DNA from: Novosphingobium sp.
GTDB lineage: Bacteria; Pseudomonadota; Alphaproteobacteria; Sphingomonadales; Sphingomonadaceae
Assembly: GCA_020853995.1 (NCBI GenBank)
Contig: JADYXV010000338.1
Coordinates: forward strand, 1-6,517
Direction of reading: 5' to 3'
Length of the DNA: 6,517 nucleotides
Shown: positions 1 to 5,190 of the stretch, piece by piece
How positions within the stretch are numbered: position 1 is the first letter of the stretch
Layout of the letters: each line of letters starts with the position of its first letter
The notes under the pieces: generated by a model
Told to the model about the DNA's origin: nothing
What the model saw: the letters and a program-made list of their open reading frames with translations, nothing else
The model's database searches: none
Translations under genes and position numbers: made by a program

Positions 1-186
1 CTTGTCGATCAGGGCGACGCCGACAATTTCCTTGCCGAACAATTGCGGCCCGAACTGCTGGCTGATGCCTGCAAGGCGGCAGGCGTTGATCTGACGCTGC
101 GTTTGCAACCGGGTTATGATCACAGCTACAACTTCATTTCCACGTTCATGGATGACCACGTGCGTTGGCATGCGGAACGGTTGTAG
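1..186 (+). CDS. fghA: S-formylglutathione hydrolase, C-terminal part
   Basis: This is the last 61 codons of a gene that begins left of the window. The enzyme hydrolyses S-formylglutathione to formate and glutathione, the last step of glutathione-dependent formaldehyde detoxification in the cytoplasm. Two family signatures are visible: a DQGDADNFL segment at visible residues 3-11, which carries the catalytic acid in the esterase D family, and PGYDHSYNFISTF at residues 37-49, whose His41 is the catalytic histidine. The nucleophile serine lies in the missing part. The reading frame is open from base 1 and ends at TAG (184-186), giving a C-terminus of normal length for the family. The usual partner, a glutathione-dependent formaldehyde dehydrogenase, may lie upstream but cannot be seen. 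The gene converges on nusB across a 111-bp spacer. Confidence 0.92.
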   Translation, partial: LVDQGDADNFLAEQLRPELLADACKAAGVDLTLRLQPGYDHSYNFISTFMDDHVRWHAERL

Positions 187-205
187 GCAGGGCCTCGCCG
201 AATGA

Positions 206-285
206 AGCCTTAGCCCGGATCAAGTCCGGGCCGACGTTAACCGGTGTGTAAAATCGTCGGCCCGGACTTGATCCGGGCTGAGGCT
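206..285. repeat. Long inverted repeat with nested palindromes between convergent genes
   Basis: Two 31-nt arms (206-236 and 255-285) are inverted copies of each other. Thirty of 31 positions are complementary; the exception, 211/280, would be a U-G wobble in a + strand transcript. The spacer is 18 nt. Each arm also contains its own smaller hairpin, CCCGGA-TCAAG-TCCGGG, so the element can fold as one long stem or two short ones. It lies between the stop of fghA (+) and the stop of nusB (-), so it could terminate transcription from both sides, although no clear T-run follows. The core CCCGGATCAAGTCCGGG resembles a palindromic sequence that I recall being common between genes in alphaproteobacterial genomes. 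A dispersed REP-like repeat is therefore the best label. Copy number cannot be judged from one window. Confidence 0.8.
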
Positions 286-297
286 ATAGTTCCGAAC

Positions 298-744
298 TCA
301 GCGAACCTGCTTCGCCACGGCATCCAGCAATCCGTTCACGAACTTGGCCTCGCGTTCATCAAAGAACGCATGGGCTACATCGACATATTCGCTGATCACG
401 GTGCCGATCGCTACGTCATTGCGCGCCAGCAACTCGTAAGTGCCCGCGCGCAAGATTTGCAGCATGGTCTTGTCGAGGCGGGGGATGGCCCAGCCGCTGG
501 CGAGTTTGGACGTCAGCAAAGCGTCAATTTCGTCCCGCCGCGCTTCAACGCCGCGCACGATATCGTCGAAGAAGTTGATGTCCGCCTTGGCATATTCAAC
601 GTCTTCGATTTCCGCGCCCAGACGGTGCTGGTGGAATTCATCGAGCAGCAAATGCAGCTCGGTCCGCTCCATATCGATCTGGTACAGCGCCTGTACGGCG
701 GCAAGGCGCGAATTGGCGCGGGCTTGGCCTGAAATCCGGCTCAT
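298..744 (-). CDS. nusB: Transcription antitermination factor NusB
   Basis: NusB binds boxA RNA together with NusE (ribosomal protein S10). It supports processive antitermination on rRNA operons and takes part in N-type antitermination complexes. The 148-residue product has the normal length and the expected all-helical pattern. The N-terminal helix reads ARANSRLAAVQALYQ (residues 8-22), the basic, RNA-contacting start typical of the family. The middle contains the conserved RLDKTMLQILRAGTYEL stretch (89-105). The C-terminus carries KFVNGLLDAVAK (134-145), the family's F-[VI]-N-G-[VL]-L signature. The ATG at 744 overlaps the TGA of hisD in an ATGA arrangement and has GAGG about 8 nt upstream inside hisD, which suggests translational coupling. 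It is the last gene of the minus-strand block and ends at TGA (300-298), just beyond the inverted repeat. Confidence 0.95.
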   Translation of the reverse strand: MSRISGQARANSRLAAVQALYQIDMERTELHLLLDEFHQHRLGAEIEDVEYAKADINFFDDIVRGVEARRDEIDALLTSKLASGWAIPRLDKTMLQILRAGTYELLARNDVAIGTVISEYVDVAHAFFDEREAKFVNGLLDAVAKQVR

Positions 745-2030
745 ATACCAAGCCTCAATTCGATGGATCGGGCGTGAGCGGCAAGGCCCTCGGCGTCGGC
801 AAGGGCGATGGCGGCAGGGCCGACGGCGGCAAGCGCAGCGTCAGAGGTGGCGATAAAGCTGGTGCGTTTCATGAAATCCAGAACGGAAAGGCCCGAGGAA
901 AAGCGCGCGCGGCGCCCGGTGGGCAGGACGTGATTGGGACCGGCGACATAATCGCCGACAGCTTCGGGGGTCATCCGGCCAAGGAAGACCGAACCTGCGT
1001 GACGTATCTGGTTGAACAGGGCTTCGGGATCATCCGTGGCGATTTCGACGTGTTCGGCCGCCAGCGCATTGGCGAGCGCGGGCGCTTCATCAAGCGAATC
1101 GACCACAATGATCACACCGAACGCATCCCAACTGGCCTTGGCGACTTTGGCCGTGGGCAGCATGGCAATTTCAACGCCGATCATGTCGGCCACCTGATCG
1201 GCAAACCCGGCATCATCGGTAATCAGGATCGATTGCGCCACAGGATCGTGTTCGGCCTGACTAAGCAGGTCAGCGGCGATCCACTGGGGATCGTTCTTGC
1301 CATCGGCGATCACGAGGATTTCCGAAGGGCCCGCCACCATATCGATGCCGACAATGCCAAACAACTGCCGCTTGGCTTCGGCCACCCAGGCATTGCCGGG
1401 GCCGGTGATCACATCAACGGGTTTGATGCGGGCGGTGCCATAAGCCAGCGCGGCCACGGCCTGCGCCCCGCCGATGCGCCAAACCTCGTCAGCTCCGGCC
1501 AGGTGCGCAGCGGCCAGTACCAGCGGATTGGCCTCGCCCTTGGGCGTGGGCGTGACGACAACCAGCCGTTCAACGCCTGCAACCTTAGCCGGAATGGCAT
1601 TCATCAGCAGCGATGACGGATAGGCCGCGCGTCCGCCCGGAACGTACAGCCCTGCGCCATCAACTGCACTCCATCGTGCGCCAAGACGCATGCCGGTGGC
1701 ATCGGTGTAATCGCGGTCTTCGGGCAATTGCGCTTCGTGATAGGCGCGGATGCGTTGCGCGGCGAGTTCCAGCGCGGCGCGAAGATCGGGCTTCAGCGCA
1801 TCGAATGCTTCGCGGCAGGTTTCGGGCGGAATGCGCCAGTCATCGTCAGCGGGAAGGTGGCCGTCGAATTTTGCGGTATATTCGGCCAGTGCTTCATCGC
1901 CGCGCAGGCGCACGTCGGCAACGATGGTTTGCACATCGCGCGCTACGTTTTCATCGCTCTCACGCCGGTCTTTGACCAAGCGGGCAAAGGCGCGCGGAAA
2001 ATCGGGATCGCTGGATTTCAGGCGTTGCAT
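741..2030 (-). CDS. hisD: Histidinol dehydrogenase
   Basis: HisD carries out the last two steps of histidine synthesis, the NAD-dependent four-electron oxidation of L-histidinol to L-histidine through histidinal. It is a zinc-dependent cytoplasmic homodimer. The 429-residue length is typical. The family signature GPGNAWVAEAKRQLFG covers residues 210-225 and is followed by GIDMVAGPSE (228-237). The residues known to matter in the E. coli enzyme are all present: Gln258 and His261 in LSQAEHDP, the catalytic pair Glu326/His327 in AAEHVEI, Asp360 in GDYVAGPNHVLPT, and His419 in EGLAAHARS. The enzyme should therefore be active. The ATG at 2030 overlaps the hisG TAA by one base (TAATG), with AAGGA about 9 nt upstream. 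Its stop overlaps the nusB start. Long open frames on the opposite strand are by-products of high GC. Confidence 0.97.
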   Translation of the reverse strand: MQRLKSSDPDFPRAFARLVKDRRESDENVARDVQTIVADVRLRGDEALAEYTAKFDGHLPADDDWRIPPETCREAFDALKPDLRAALELAAQRIRAYHEAQLPEDRDYTDATGMRLGARWSAVDGAGLYVPGGRAAYPSSLLMNAIPAKVAGVERLVVVTPTPKGEANPLVLAAAHLAGADEVWRIGGAQAVAALAYGTARIKPVDVITGPGNAWVAEAKRQLFGIVGIDMVAGPSEILVIADGKNDPQWIAADLLSQAEHDPVAQSILITDDAGFADQVADMIGVEIAMLPTAKVAKASWDAFGVIIVVDSLDEAPALANALAAEHVEIATDDPEALFNQIRHAGSVFLGRMTPEAVGDYVAGPNHVLPTGRRARFSSGLSVLDFMKRTSFIATSDAALAAVGPAAIALADAEGLAAHARSIELRLGI

Positions 2031-2701
2031 TACGCGGCATCCTTTTGCGCGACCAGCCCGCGAAATGCATCGATCAGCGCGCCCATGCGCGCGCTATCAG
2101 TTTTCAGCGAAGCACGATTGACGATGAAGCGGGCCGATACCGGCAGGATCTGGCTGGTTTCAACCAAGCCGTTGTCCTTTAATGTGCGTCCGGTGGAAAC
2201 CAGATCGACGATGCGGCTGGCAAGGCCGAGCGAGGGTGCCAGTTCCATCGCGCCGTTCAGCTTCACGATTTCGGCCTGCACGCCCAGCTTTTCAAAGTGG
2301 CGACGCGTCAGGTTGGGGTATTTTGTCGCAACCCGCGCATGGCTTTCACGCGCATTTGCCCCGCTTTCCGCCATGCTGACAGGCTCTGCCACGGAAAGGC
2401 GACAGTGACCTATGTCCAGATCGACCGGCGCATAAAGATCGGCGTAGTCGAACTCGTCGATCACATCGGAGCCGACAATCCCGGCATGGGCCGCGCCGTG
2501 CGCCACGAATGTCGCCACATCAAAAGCACGCACGCGAATGATCTTCACGTCTGCACGGTTGGTGGCAAAAGAAAGCGCGCGCGACGACTTATTGAAAAAG
2601 TCGGCGTCAGGTACGATCCCTGCCTTCTCCAGCAGGGGCAGCGCCTCATCAAGGATGCGGCCCTTGGGGATGGCGAAAACGAGGGGTTTGGGCGTAGGCA
2701 T
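2030..2701 (-). CDS. hisG: ATP phosphoribosyltransferase, short-form catalytic subunit
   Basis: HisG condenses ATP and PRPP to phosphoribosyl-ATP, the committed step of histidine synthesis. The product is 223 residues: IPKGRILDEALPLL at 11-24, TFVAHGAAHAGIVGSDV at 64-80, and the PRPP-binding region with LAPSLGLASRIVD (154-166) followed by LVSTGRTL (167-174). It stops soon after the catalytic core and lacks the roughly 80-residue C-terminal regulatory domain of the long form. It is therefore the short form, which in known cases works in a hetero-octamer with the HisRS-like subunit HisZ. No hisZ lies in this window. The frame stays open upstream to 2851, but the extension would overlap the preceding hydrolase gene and has no family similarity. 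The ATG at 2701 begins the conserved domain directly (MPTPKPLVFAIPKGR). Its ribosome-binding site is weak (GGGCAG). Confidence 0.95.
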   Translation of the reverse strand: MPTPKPLVFAIPKGRILDEALPLLEKAGIVPDADFFNKSSRALSFATNRADVKIIRVRAFDVATFVAHGAAHAGIVGSDVIDEFDYADLYAPVDLDIGHCRLSVAEPVSMAESGANARESHARVATKYPNLTRRHFEKLGVQAEIVKLNGAMELAPSLGLASRIVDLVSTGRTLKDNGLVETSQILPVSARFIVNRASLKTDSARMGALIDAFRGLVAQKDAA

Positions 2702-2710
2702 AGTCCGCTG

Positions 2711-2739
2711 CCCATATGGCACAGACACGCAAAGGGCAA
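2711..2739 (-). promoter_or_regulatory. Possible weak promoter for hisG
   Basis: On the minus strand TTGCCC (2739-2734) is followed after 17 bases by TATGGG (2716-2711). This fits the spacing of a sigma-70-type promoter, with moderate matches to both boxes. Transcription would start within about 5 bases of the hisG ATG, leaving an almost leaderless mRNA, which would agree with the weak ribosome-binding site. The match is short and could be chance; read-through from the bolA end of the block is the alternative. Confidence 0.2.
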
Positions 2740-2745
2740 CCGAAT

Positions 2746-2770
2746 GAACCCGATCACAAAGATCGGGTTC
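2746..2770 (-). terminator. Perfect 10-bp hairpin between hydrolase gene and hisG
   Basis: GAACCCGATC and GATCGGGTTC pair perfectly around a 5-base loop. The hairpin starts 11 bases past the hydrolase stop and ends 44 bases before the hisG ATG, in the only sizeable gap of the minus-strand block. Neither strand shows a T-run directly after the stem, so an efficient intrinsic terminator is not certain. It may instead be a partial terminator, an mRNA-stabilising 3' end, or a leader structure of hisG. I saw no histidine-rich leader peptide in front of hisG, so classical his attenuation is unlikely. Confidence 0.5.
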
Positions 2771-2781
2771 TTCGAAATTGA

Positions 2782-3666
2782 TCAGCCCAGAAAGGCATCC
2801 AGCGCGGTGTTGACCTTGTCCGGTGCTTCCCACGGCACAAAATGGCCGCAATCGTGGACCGGTTCCAGCGTCAGGTTGGTCACCAGTTTGTCCATGCCTT
2901 CCAGATTGCAGGCAGGCAGCGCCAGATCGTGCATTGCCCAGATTACCAGTGTGGGGATGGCGAGCGGGGGCAGGGGGGCATCACTATAGCCTTCGGGCAA
3001 GGCGAACGGCGCGTCCATCGGCGGCACATTGATTGAACTGGCGCGATACCAGTTTAGCATGGCGATGGCGGTATCGGGGTTTGACCAGTCCTGCAGCAGG
3101 GCATCGCGTTCGGCGTCTTCCAGAGCAGCCGAGCGGTTCCAGCTGAGCGCCTTCATCAGCAGCGCGCCAAGGCCATGTTCGCGCACCAGCGCATCGTTGG
3201 CCGTATCGCGGAAGGCGCGCATATATTGACTGGCTTCGCGCTGTTGCGGATCGGTCCACAGCAGGCGCGGGAAGATGACCGGATGCGGCGCATTGGCGAT
3301 CACGGCCCGCGTAACGCGCGTGCCTTGGCCCATCAGTGCCACCCCCCACGCAATCGCGCCGCCCCAATCATGGCCGAGGATGGTGAACTGCCCGACGCCC
3401 AAGGCATCAGCAAGTTGGAACACATCGCCGATCAGCTTGTCCGGCGTATAATTTTCCACGCCTTCAGGCCGCGATGATCCGCGATAGCCGCGCTGATCGG
3501 GCGCGATGCAGCGGAAGCGGCTGGACAAGTGCGCGATCTGATGCCGCCAAGTGCGGTGGCTTTCGGGAAAACCGTGCAGGAATATCAGCACCGGCGCATC
3601 GCGCGGGCCGGTGTCAACCACGTCCAGTTCAATCCCGCTGGCCAGCGTTACGCGTGTCATGTTCAT
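2782..3666 (-). CDS. Alpha/beta hydrolase, epoxide-hydrolase-like
   Basis: This 294-residue protein has the complete layout of the epoxide hydrolase/haloalkane dehalogenase branch of the alpha/beta hydrolase fold. The oxyanion motif HGFPESHRTW is at 31-40 and the DQRGYRGSSRP strand-turn region at 57-67. The nucleophile elbow is GHDWGG (98-103) with Asp100, so the nucleophile is aspartate, not serine. The likely acid is Asp247 in WAMHD and the catalytic histidine His275 in DCGHFVPWE. Tyr148 (QYMRAF) and Tyr207 (NWYRAS) sit where epoxide hydrolases keep their two ring-opening lid tyrosines, which favours epoxide hydrolysis over dehalogenation. The physiological substrate is unknown. There is no signal peptide. 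The ATG at 3666 overlaps the upstream Nudix stop (ATGA) and has GGGAGAGA at a suitable distance. ATG 3660 is possible, and a longer frame back to 3735 lies inside the Nudix gene. Confidence 0.88.
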   Translation of the reverse strand: MNMTRVTLASGIELDVVDTGPRDAPVLIFLHGFPESHRTWRHQIAHLSSRFRCIAPDQRGYRGSSRPEGVENYTPDKLIGDVFQLADALGVGQFTILGHDWGGAIAWGVALMGQGTRVTRAVIANAPHPVIFPRLLWTDPQQREASQYMRAFRDTANDALVREHGLGALLMKALSWNRSAALEDAERDALLQDWSNPDTAIAMLNWYRASSINVPPMDAPFALPEGYSDAPLPPLAIPTLVIWAMHDLALPACNLEGMDKLVTNLTLEPVHDCGHFVPWEAPDKVNTALDAFLG

Positions 3667-4142
3667 GCGGTCTCTCCCGTTGTGTCTAGCGCGACCAGAT
3701 CGAGGATCGTATCCGGAAAGATCGGTTCGTGCCACTCGCGCACTTCGGCAAAAGTGAACCAGCGCGGCTCCATCTGCATTCTGCGTTCGAGTTCGGTCTG
3801 CCCGCTGGTATCAACATCGAAGGCAGCTACCCACACCCTGTAAAACCGTTCGTCAGAAGTGATCGGTTCGCCTTCCAGCGTCACATAATCATCAGCGCGG
3901 CGGGCAATTTCGGGGCCGGGATCGGTGTCCAGCCCGGTTTCTTCAAACAGTTCGCGCCGTGCGGCGGTGGCAAAATCCTCGCCCGGATCGCATTCACCAC
4001 CCGGCGCGCACCAGAAAGGTGGACGGTTTTGCGGCGCATAGCGAAACAGCAACAGCCGTTCTGAACCATCGGTCAGCAGGATACGGGCCGAGCGGCGGAT
4101 ACGGCGGGCCACTGCTTTATCATTCACCGCCTTATCATTCAC
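3663..4142 (-). CDS. Nudix hydrolase
   Basis: Nudix enzymes hydrolyse nucleoside diphosphates linked to another group, using a metal held by the Nudix box. A full canonical box G-x5-E-x7-R-E-L-x-E-E-x-G-L is present from Gly49 to Leu71 (GGECDPGE, then RRELFEETGL), so the protein should be catalytically competent. The rest is a single small domain: strand RRSARILLTD at the N-terminus, and WFTFAEVREW with EPIFPD near the C-terminus. The substrate cannot be told from sequence. The start is uncertain because no good ATG begins the domain. In-frame GTG codons occur at 4184, 4142, 4127 and 4112 and an ATG at 4172; the ones at 4142 and 4127 lie in a 15-bp tandem repeat. I chose 4142, which overlaps the bolA stop by 8 bases; 4172 is the main rival. 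The stop overlaps the hydrolase ATG, suggesting coupled translation. Confidence 0.88.
   Translation of the reverse strand: MNDKAVNDKAVARRIRRSARILLTDGSERLLLFRYAPQNRPPFWCAPGGECDPGEDFATAARRELFEETGLDTDPGPEIARRADDYVTLEGEPITSDERFYRVWVAAFDVDTSGQTELERRMQMEPRWFTFAEVREWHEPIFPDTILDLVALDTTGETA
4113..4142 (-). repeat. 15-bp tandem duplication at the bolA/Nudix junction
   Basis: Two adjacent 15-base units (4142-4128 and 4127-4113) match at 13 of 15 positions, including an uninterrupted identical run of 13 bases when the repeat phase is shifted. On the minus strand each unit starts GTGAATGATAA. The first unit holds the bolA stop codon, and both hold a GTG in the Nudix frame, so the Nudix N-terminus reads VNDKAVNDKAV if translation starts at the first. 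The repeat length is a multiple of three, so the duplication keeps the frame. It looks like a slippage or small duplication event. Confidence 0.75.
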
Positions 4143-4407
4143 CGGGCGCACGGGTCTTGATCGCCATTGCATGGACGCGCTCACCGGGCAAATCGCCCAA
4201 TGCCTTGTTGACCATGCGTTGCCGGTTCAGCCGCGATTCGCCGGCAAAGGCCGCGCTCTCGATTTCGATCGTGAAGTGCGATTCACCCGATCCATCATGG
4301 CCTGAATGGCCCGCGTGGCTGGCGCTGTCGTTGATGACTGCGAGGTGCGTGGGGGCAAAGGTCTGGATCAGCAGACGTTCGATTTCTTGTGCGATTGGTC
4401 CTGTCAT
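4135..4407 (-). CDS. bolA: BolA family protein
   Basis: BolA proteins partner with monothiol glutaredoxins and share a [2Fe-2S] cluster through a conserved histidine; some also bind DNA and affect cell shape and stress responses. The 90-residue product shows the class II KH-like layout: first helix GPIAQEIERLLIQTF (3-17), strand HLAVINDS (21-28), a histidine-rich loop with His31, His34 and His37, then GESHFTIEIES (41-51), the helix RLNRQRMVNKALGDL (59-73), and the family-typical ending RVHAMAIKTRAP with His79, the likely cluster ligand. The ATG at 4407 is chosen because AGAAGGGAAG precedes it at good spacing and because the longer frame would run into the divergent gene. It is the first gene of the minus-strand block, back to back with the J-domain gene with 40 bp between start codons. 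Confidence 0.93.
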   Translation of the reverse strand: MTGPIAQEIERLLIQTFAPTHLAVINDSASHAGHSGHDGSGESHFTIEIESAAFAGESRLNRQRMVNKALGDLPGERVHAMAIKTRAPGE

Positions 4408-4447
4408 GGCTTCCCTTCTAGCCGCTCTGTCGCCATGTGGAAGGGGC

Positions 4448-5038
4448 ATGCGCAATGACAAGTTCCACGGCCGCGTTCAAAGTGACGGACGCATCTGCTA
4501 TGCTCCGGGGTGTGACGAGCCCGGCGAGTTCCGCGCGCCCGGTGTTCGCGCATCGGGCTTTGATGGTCCGGGCGATTATCGCTGGTTCTGCCTTGAACAT
4601 GTGCGGCAGTTCAACGCAGGCTATGATTTCTTTGCTGGCATGAGCGCCGATGAAATCCTTGCCGCGCAATCGCCATTGGCCGGGTGGGAGCGCGAAACGC
4701 GGGCTTTCCGTCCTGATGCCGGGATCGATGCTGCCCCACGCTGGGCCGATTTCACCGATCCGCTGGATGCCATCTCCTCGCGCGCCAAAGCGCGGCGGAC
4801 AGATCATGAAAGGGCTGCCGAAGCGGCACGGCGAGGCATCAGCCCTGATGAACGCAAAGCCTACGACGTGCTCGGCCTCGGCTATGACGCCGACCGGCGT
4901 GCATTGCGCGGTCGTTATTCAGAACTGGTGCGCAAATTCCACCCGGATCGCAATGGTGGGGATCGCGGTTATGAAGGGCAGCTTCAAGCCGTGGTTGAGG
5001 CATATAACCTTCTAAAAGCAACTTCAGCTTTCAAGTAA
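4448..5038 (+). CDS. J-domain protein with N-terminal Cys/His motif
   Basis: The 196-residue protein ends in a J domain (about 136-195): AYDVLGLG, helix RALRGRYSELVRKF and the HPD tripeptide (His165-Asp167) in FHPDRNGG that stimulates DnaK ATPase, then AVVEAYNLL. It lacks the Gly/Phe linker and the DnaJ zinc-finger and substrate domains, so it is a specialised J protein and not DnaJ itself. The N-terminal part has Cys17-x4-Cys22 and Cys48-x2-His51 (CYAPGC and CLEH), a possible zinc site, in a block that I recognise in J-domain proteins of alphaproteobacteria but whose role is unknown to me. The middle (about 110-135) is charged and probably helical or flexible. Start ATG 4448 has GGAAGG just upstream, though closely spaced. 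The upstream frame overlaps bolA and Nudix and has no family similarity. Confidence 0.85.
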   Translation: MRNDKFHGRVQSDGRICYAPGCDEPGEFRAPGVRASGFDGPGDYRWFCLEHVRQFNAGYDFFAGMSADEILAAQSPLAGWERETRAFRPDAGIDAAPRWADFTDPLDAISSRAKARRTDHERAAEAARRGISPDERKAYDVLGLGYDADRRALRGRYSELVRKFHPDRNGGDRGYEGQLQAVVEAYNLLKATSAFK

Positions 5039-5081
5039 CGCGGCTGTCCTTGGGTCTTCATGCCTGCCGGGCCAATGAAAT

Positions 5082-5109
5082 TTGCCAAAACCGGATCGGG
5101 GAATAATAT
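5082..5109 (+). promoter_or_regulatory. Candidate sigma-70-type promoter for the FHA-cyclase gene
   Basis: TTGCCA (5082-5087) differs from the -35 consensus at one base. After 16 bases comes TAATAT (5104-5109); TATAAG (5107-5112) is an alternative -10 with a longer, 19-base gap. This is the most AT-rich patch in the 152-bp spacer between the J-domain gene and the cyclase gene. It would give a leader of roughly 70-75 nt before the GTG start. I saw no terminator after the J-domain gene, so read-through is also possible. Confidence 0.45.
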
Positions 5110-5180
5110 AAGCTTTGCAGTAAACGTGCAGTTCGGCACATTCTGTGTCTGTCTGCACCGGTAGTCACCGTCAGGGCAAC

Positions 5181-5188
5181 GGAGAGAG
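5181..5188 (+). promoter_or_regulatory. Ribosome-binding site fixing the GTG start of the cyclase
   Basis: GGAGAGAG lies directly upstream of the GTG at 5191, with the GGAG core 6 bases away. No in-frame ATG precedes the FHA domain, so this site is the main support for the GTG start. Confidence 0.6.
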
Positions 5189-5190
5189 CG

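Noticed and set aside
774..1616. 280-codon open frame on the + strand
   Set aside because: It lies wholly antisense to hisD, whose full set of catalytic residues is intact. The translation has no family similarity that I recognise and the codon pattern fits a GC-rich shadow frame.
2702..2780. Histidine attenuator with a leader peptide
   Set aside because: No short frame with a run of His codons is present on the minus strand, and only one hairpin, without alternative pairing, was seen.
2702..2851. N-terminal extension of HisG to 2851
   Set aside because: The extra 50 residues overlap the hydrolase 3' end and the hairpin and show no HisG similarity; the domain begins right at the ATG at 2701.
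1728..2989. Long + strand open frames of 226 and 230 codons opposite hisD, hisG and the hydrolase
   Set aside because: They span the ends of well-supported minus-strand genes, have no recognisable domain or ribosome-binding site, and are explained by high GC.
3959..4447. Upstream extension of the J-domain protein frame
   Set aside because: It runs through bolA and the Nudix gene on the other strand. The Cys/His motif begins shortly after ATG 4448, which has a GGAAGG just upstream.
4408..4500. Promoter boxes for bolA or the J-domain gene
   Set aside because: Only poor matches such as TTGAAC with no convincing -10 were seen, so neither promoter could be placed.
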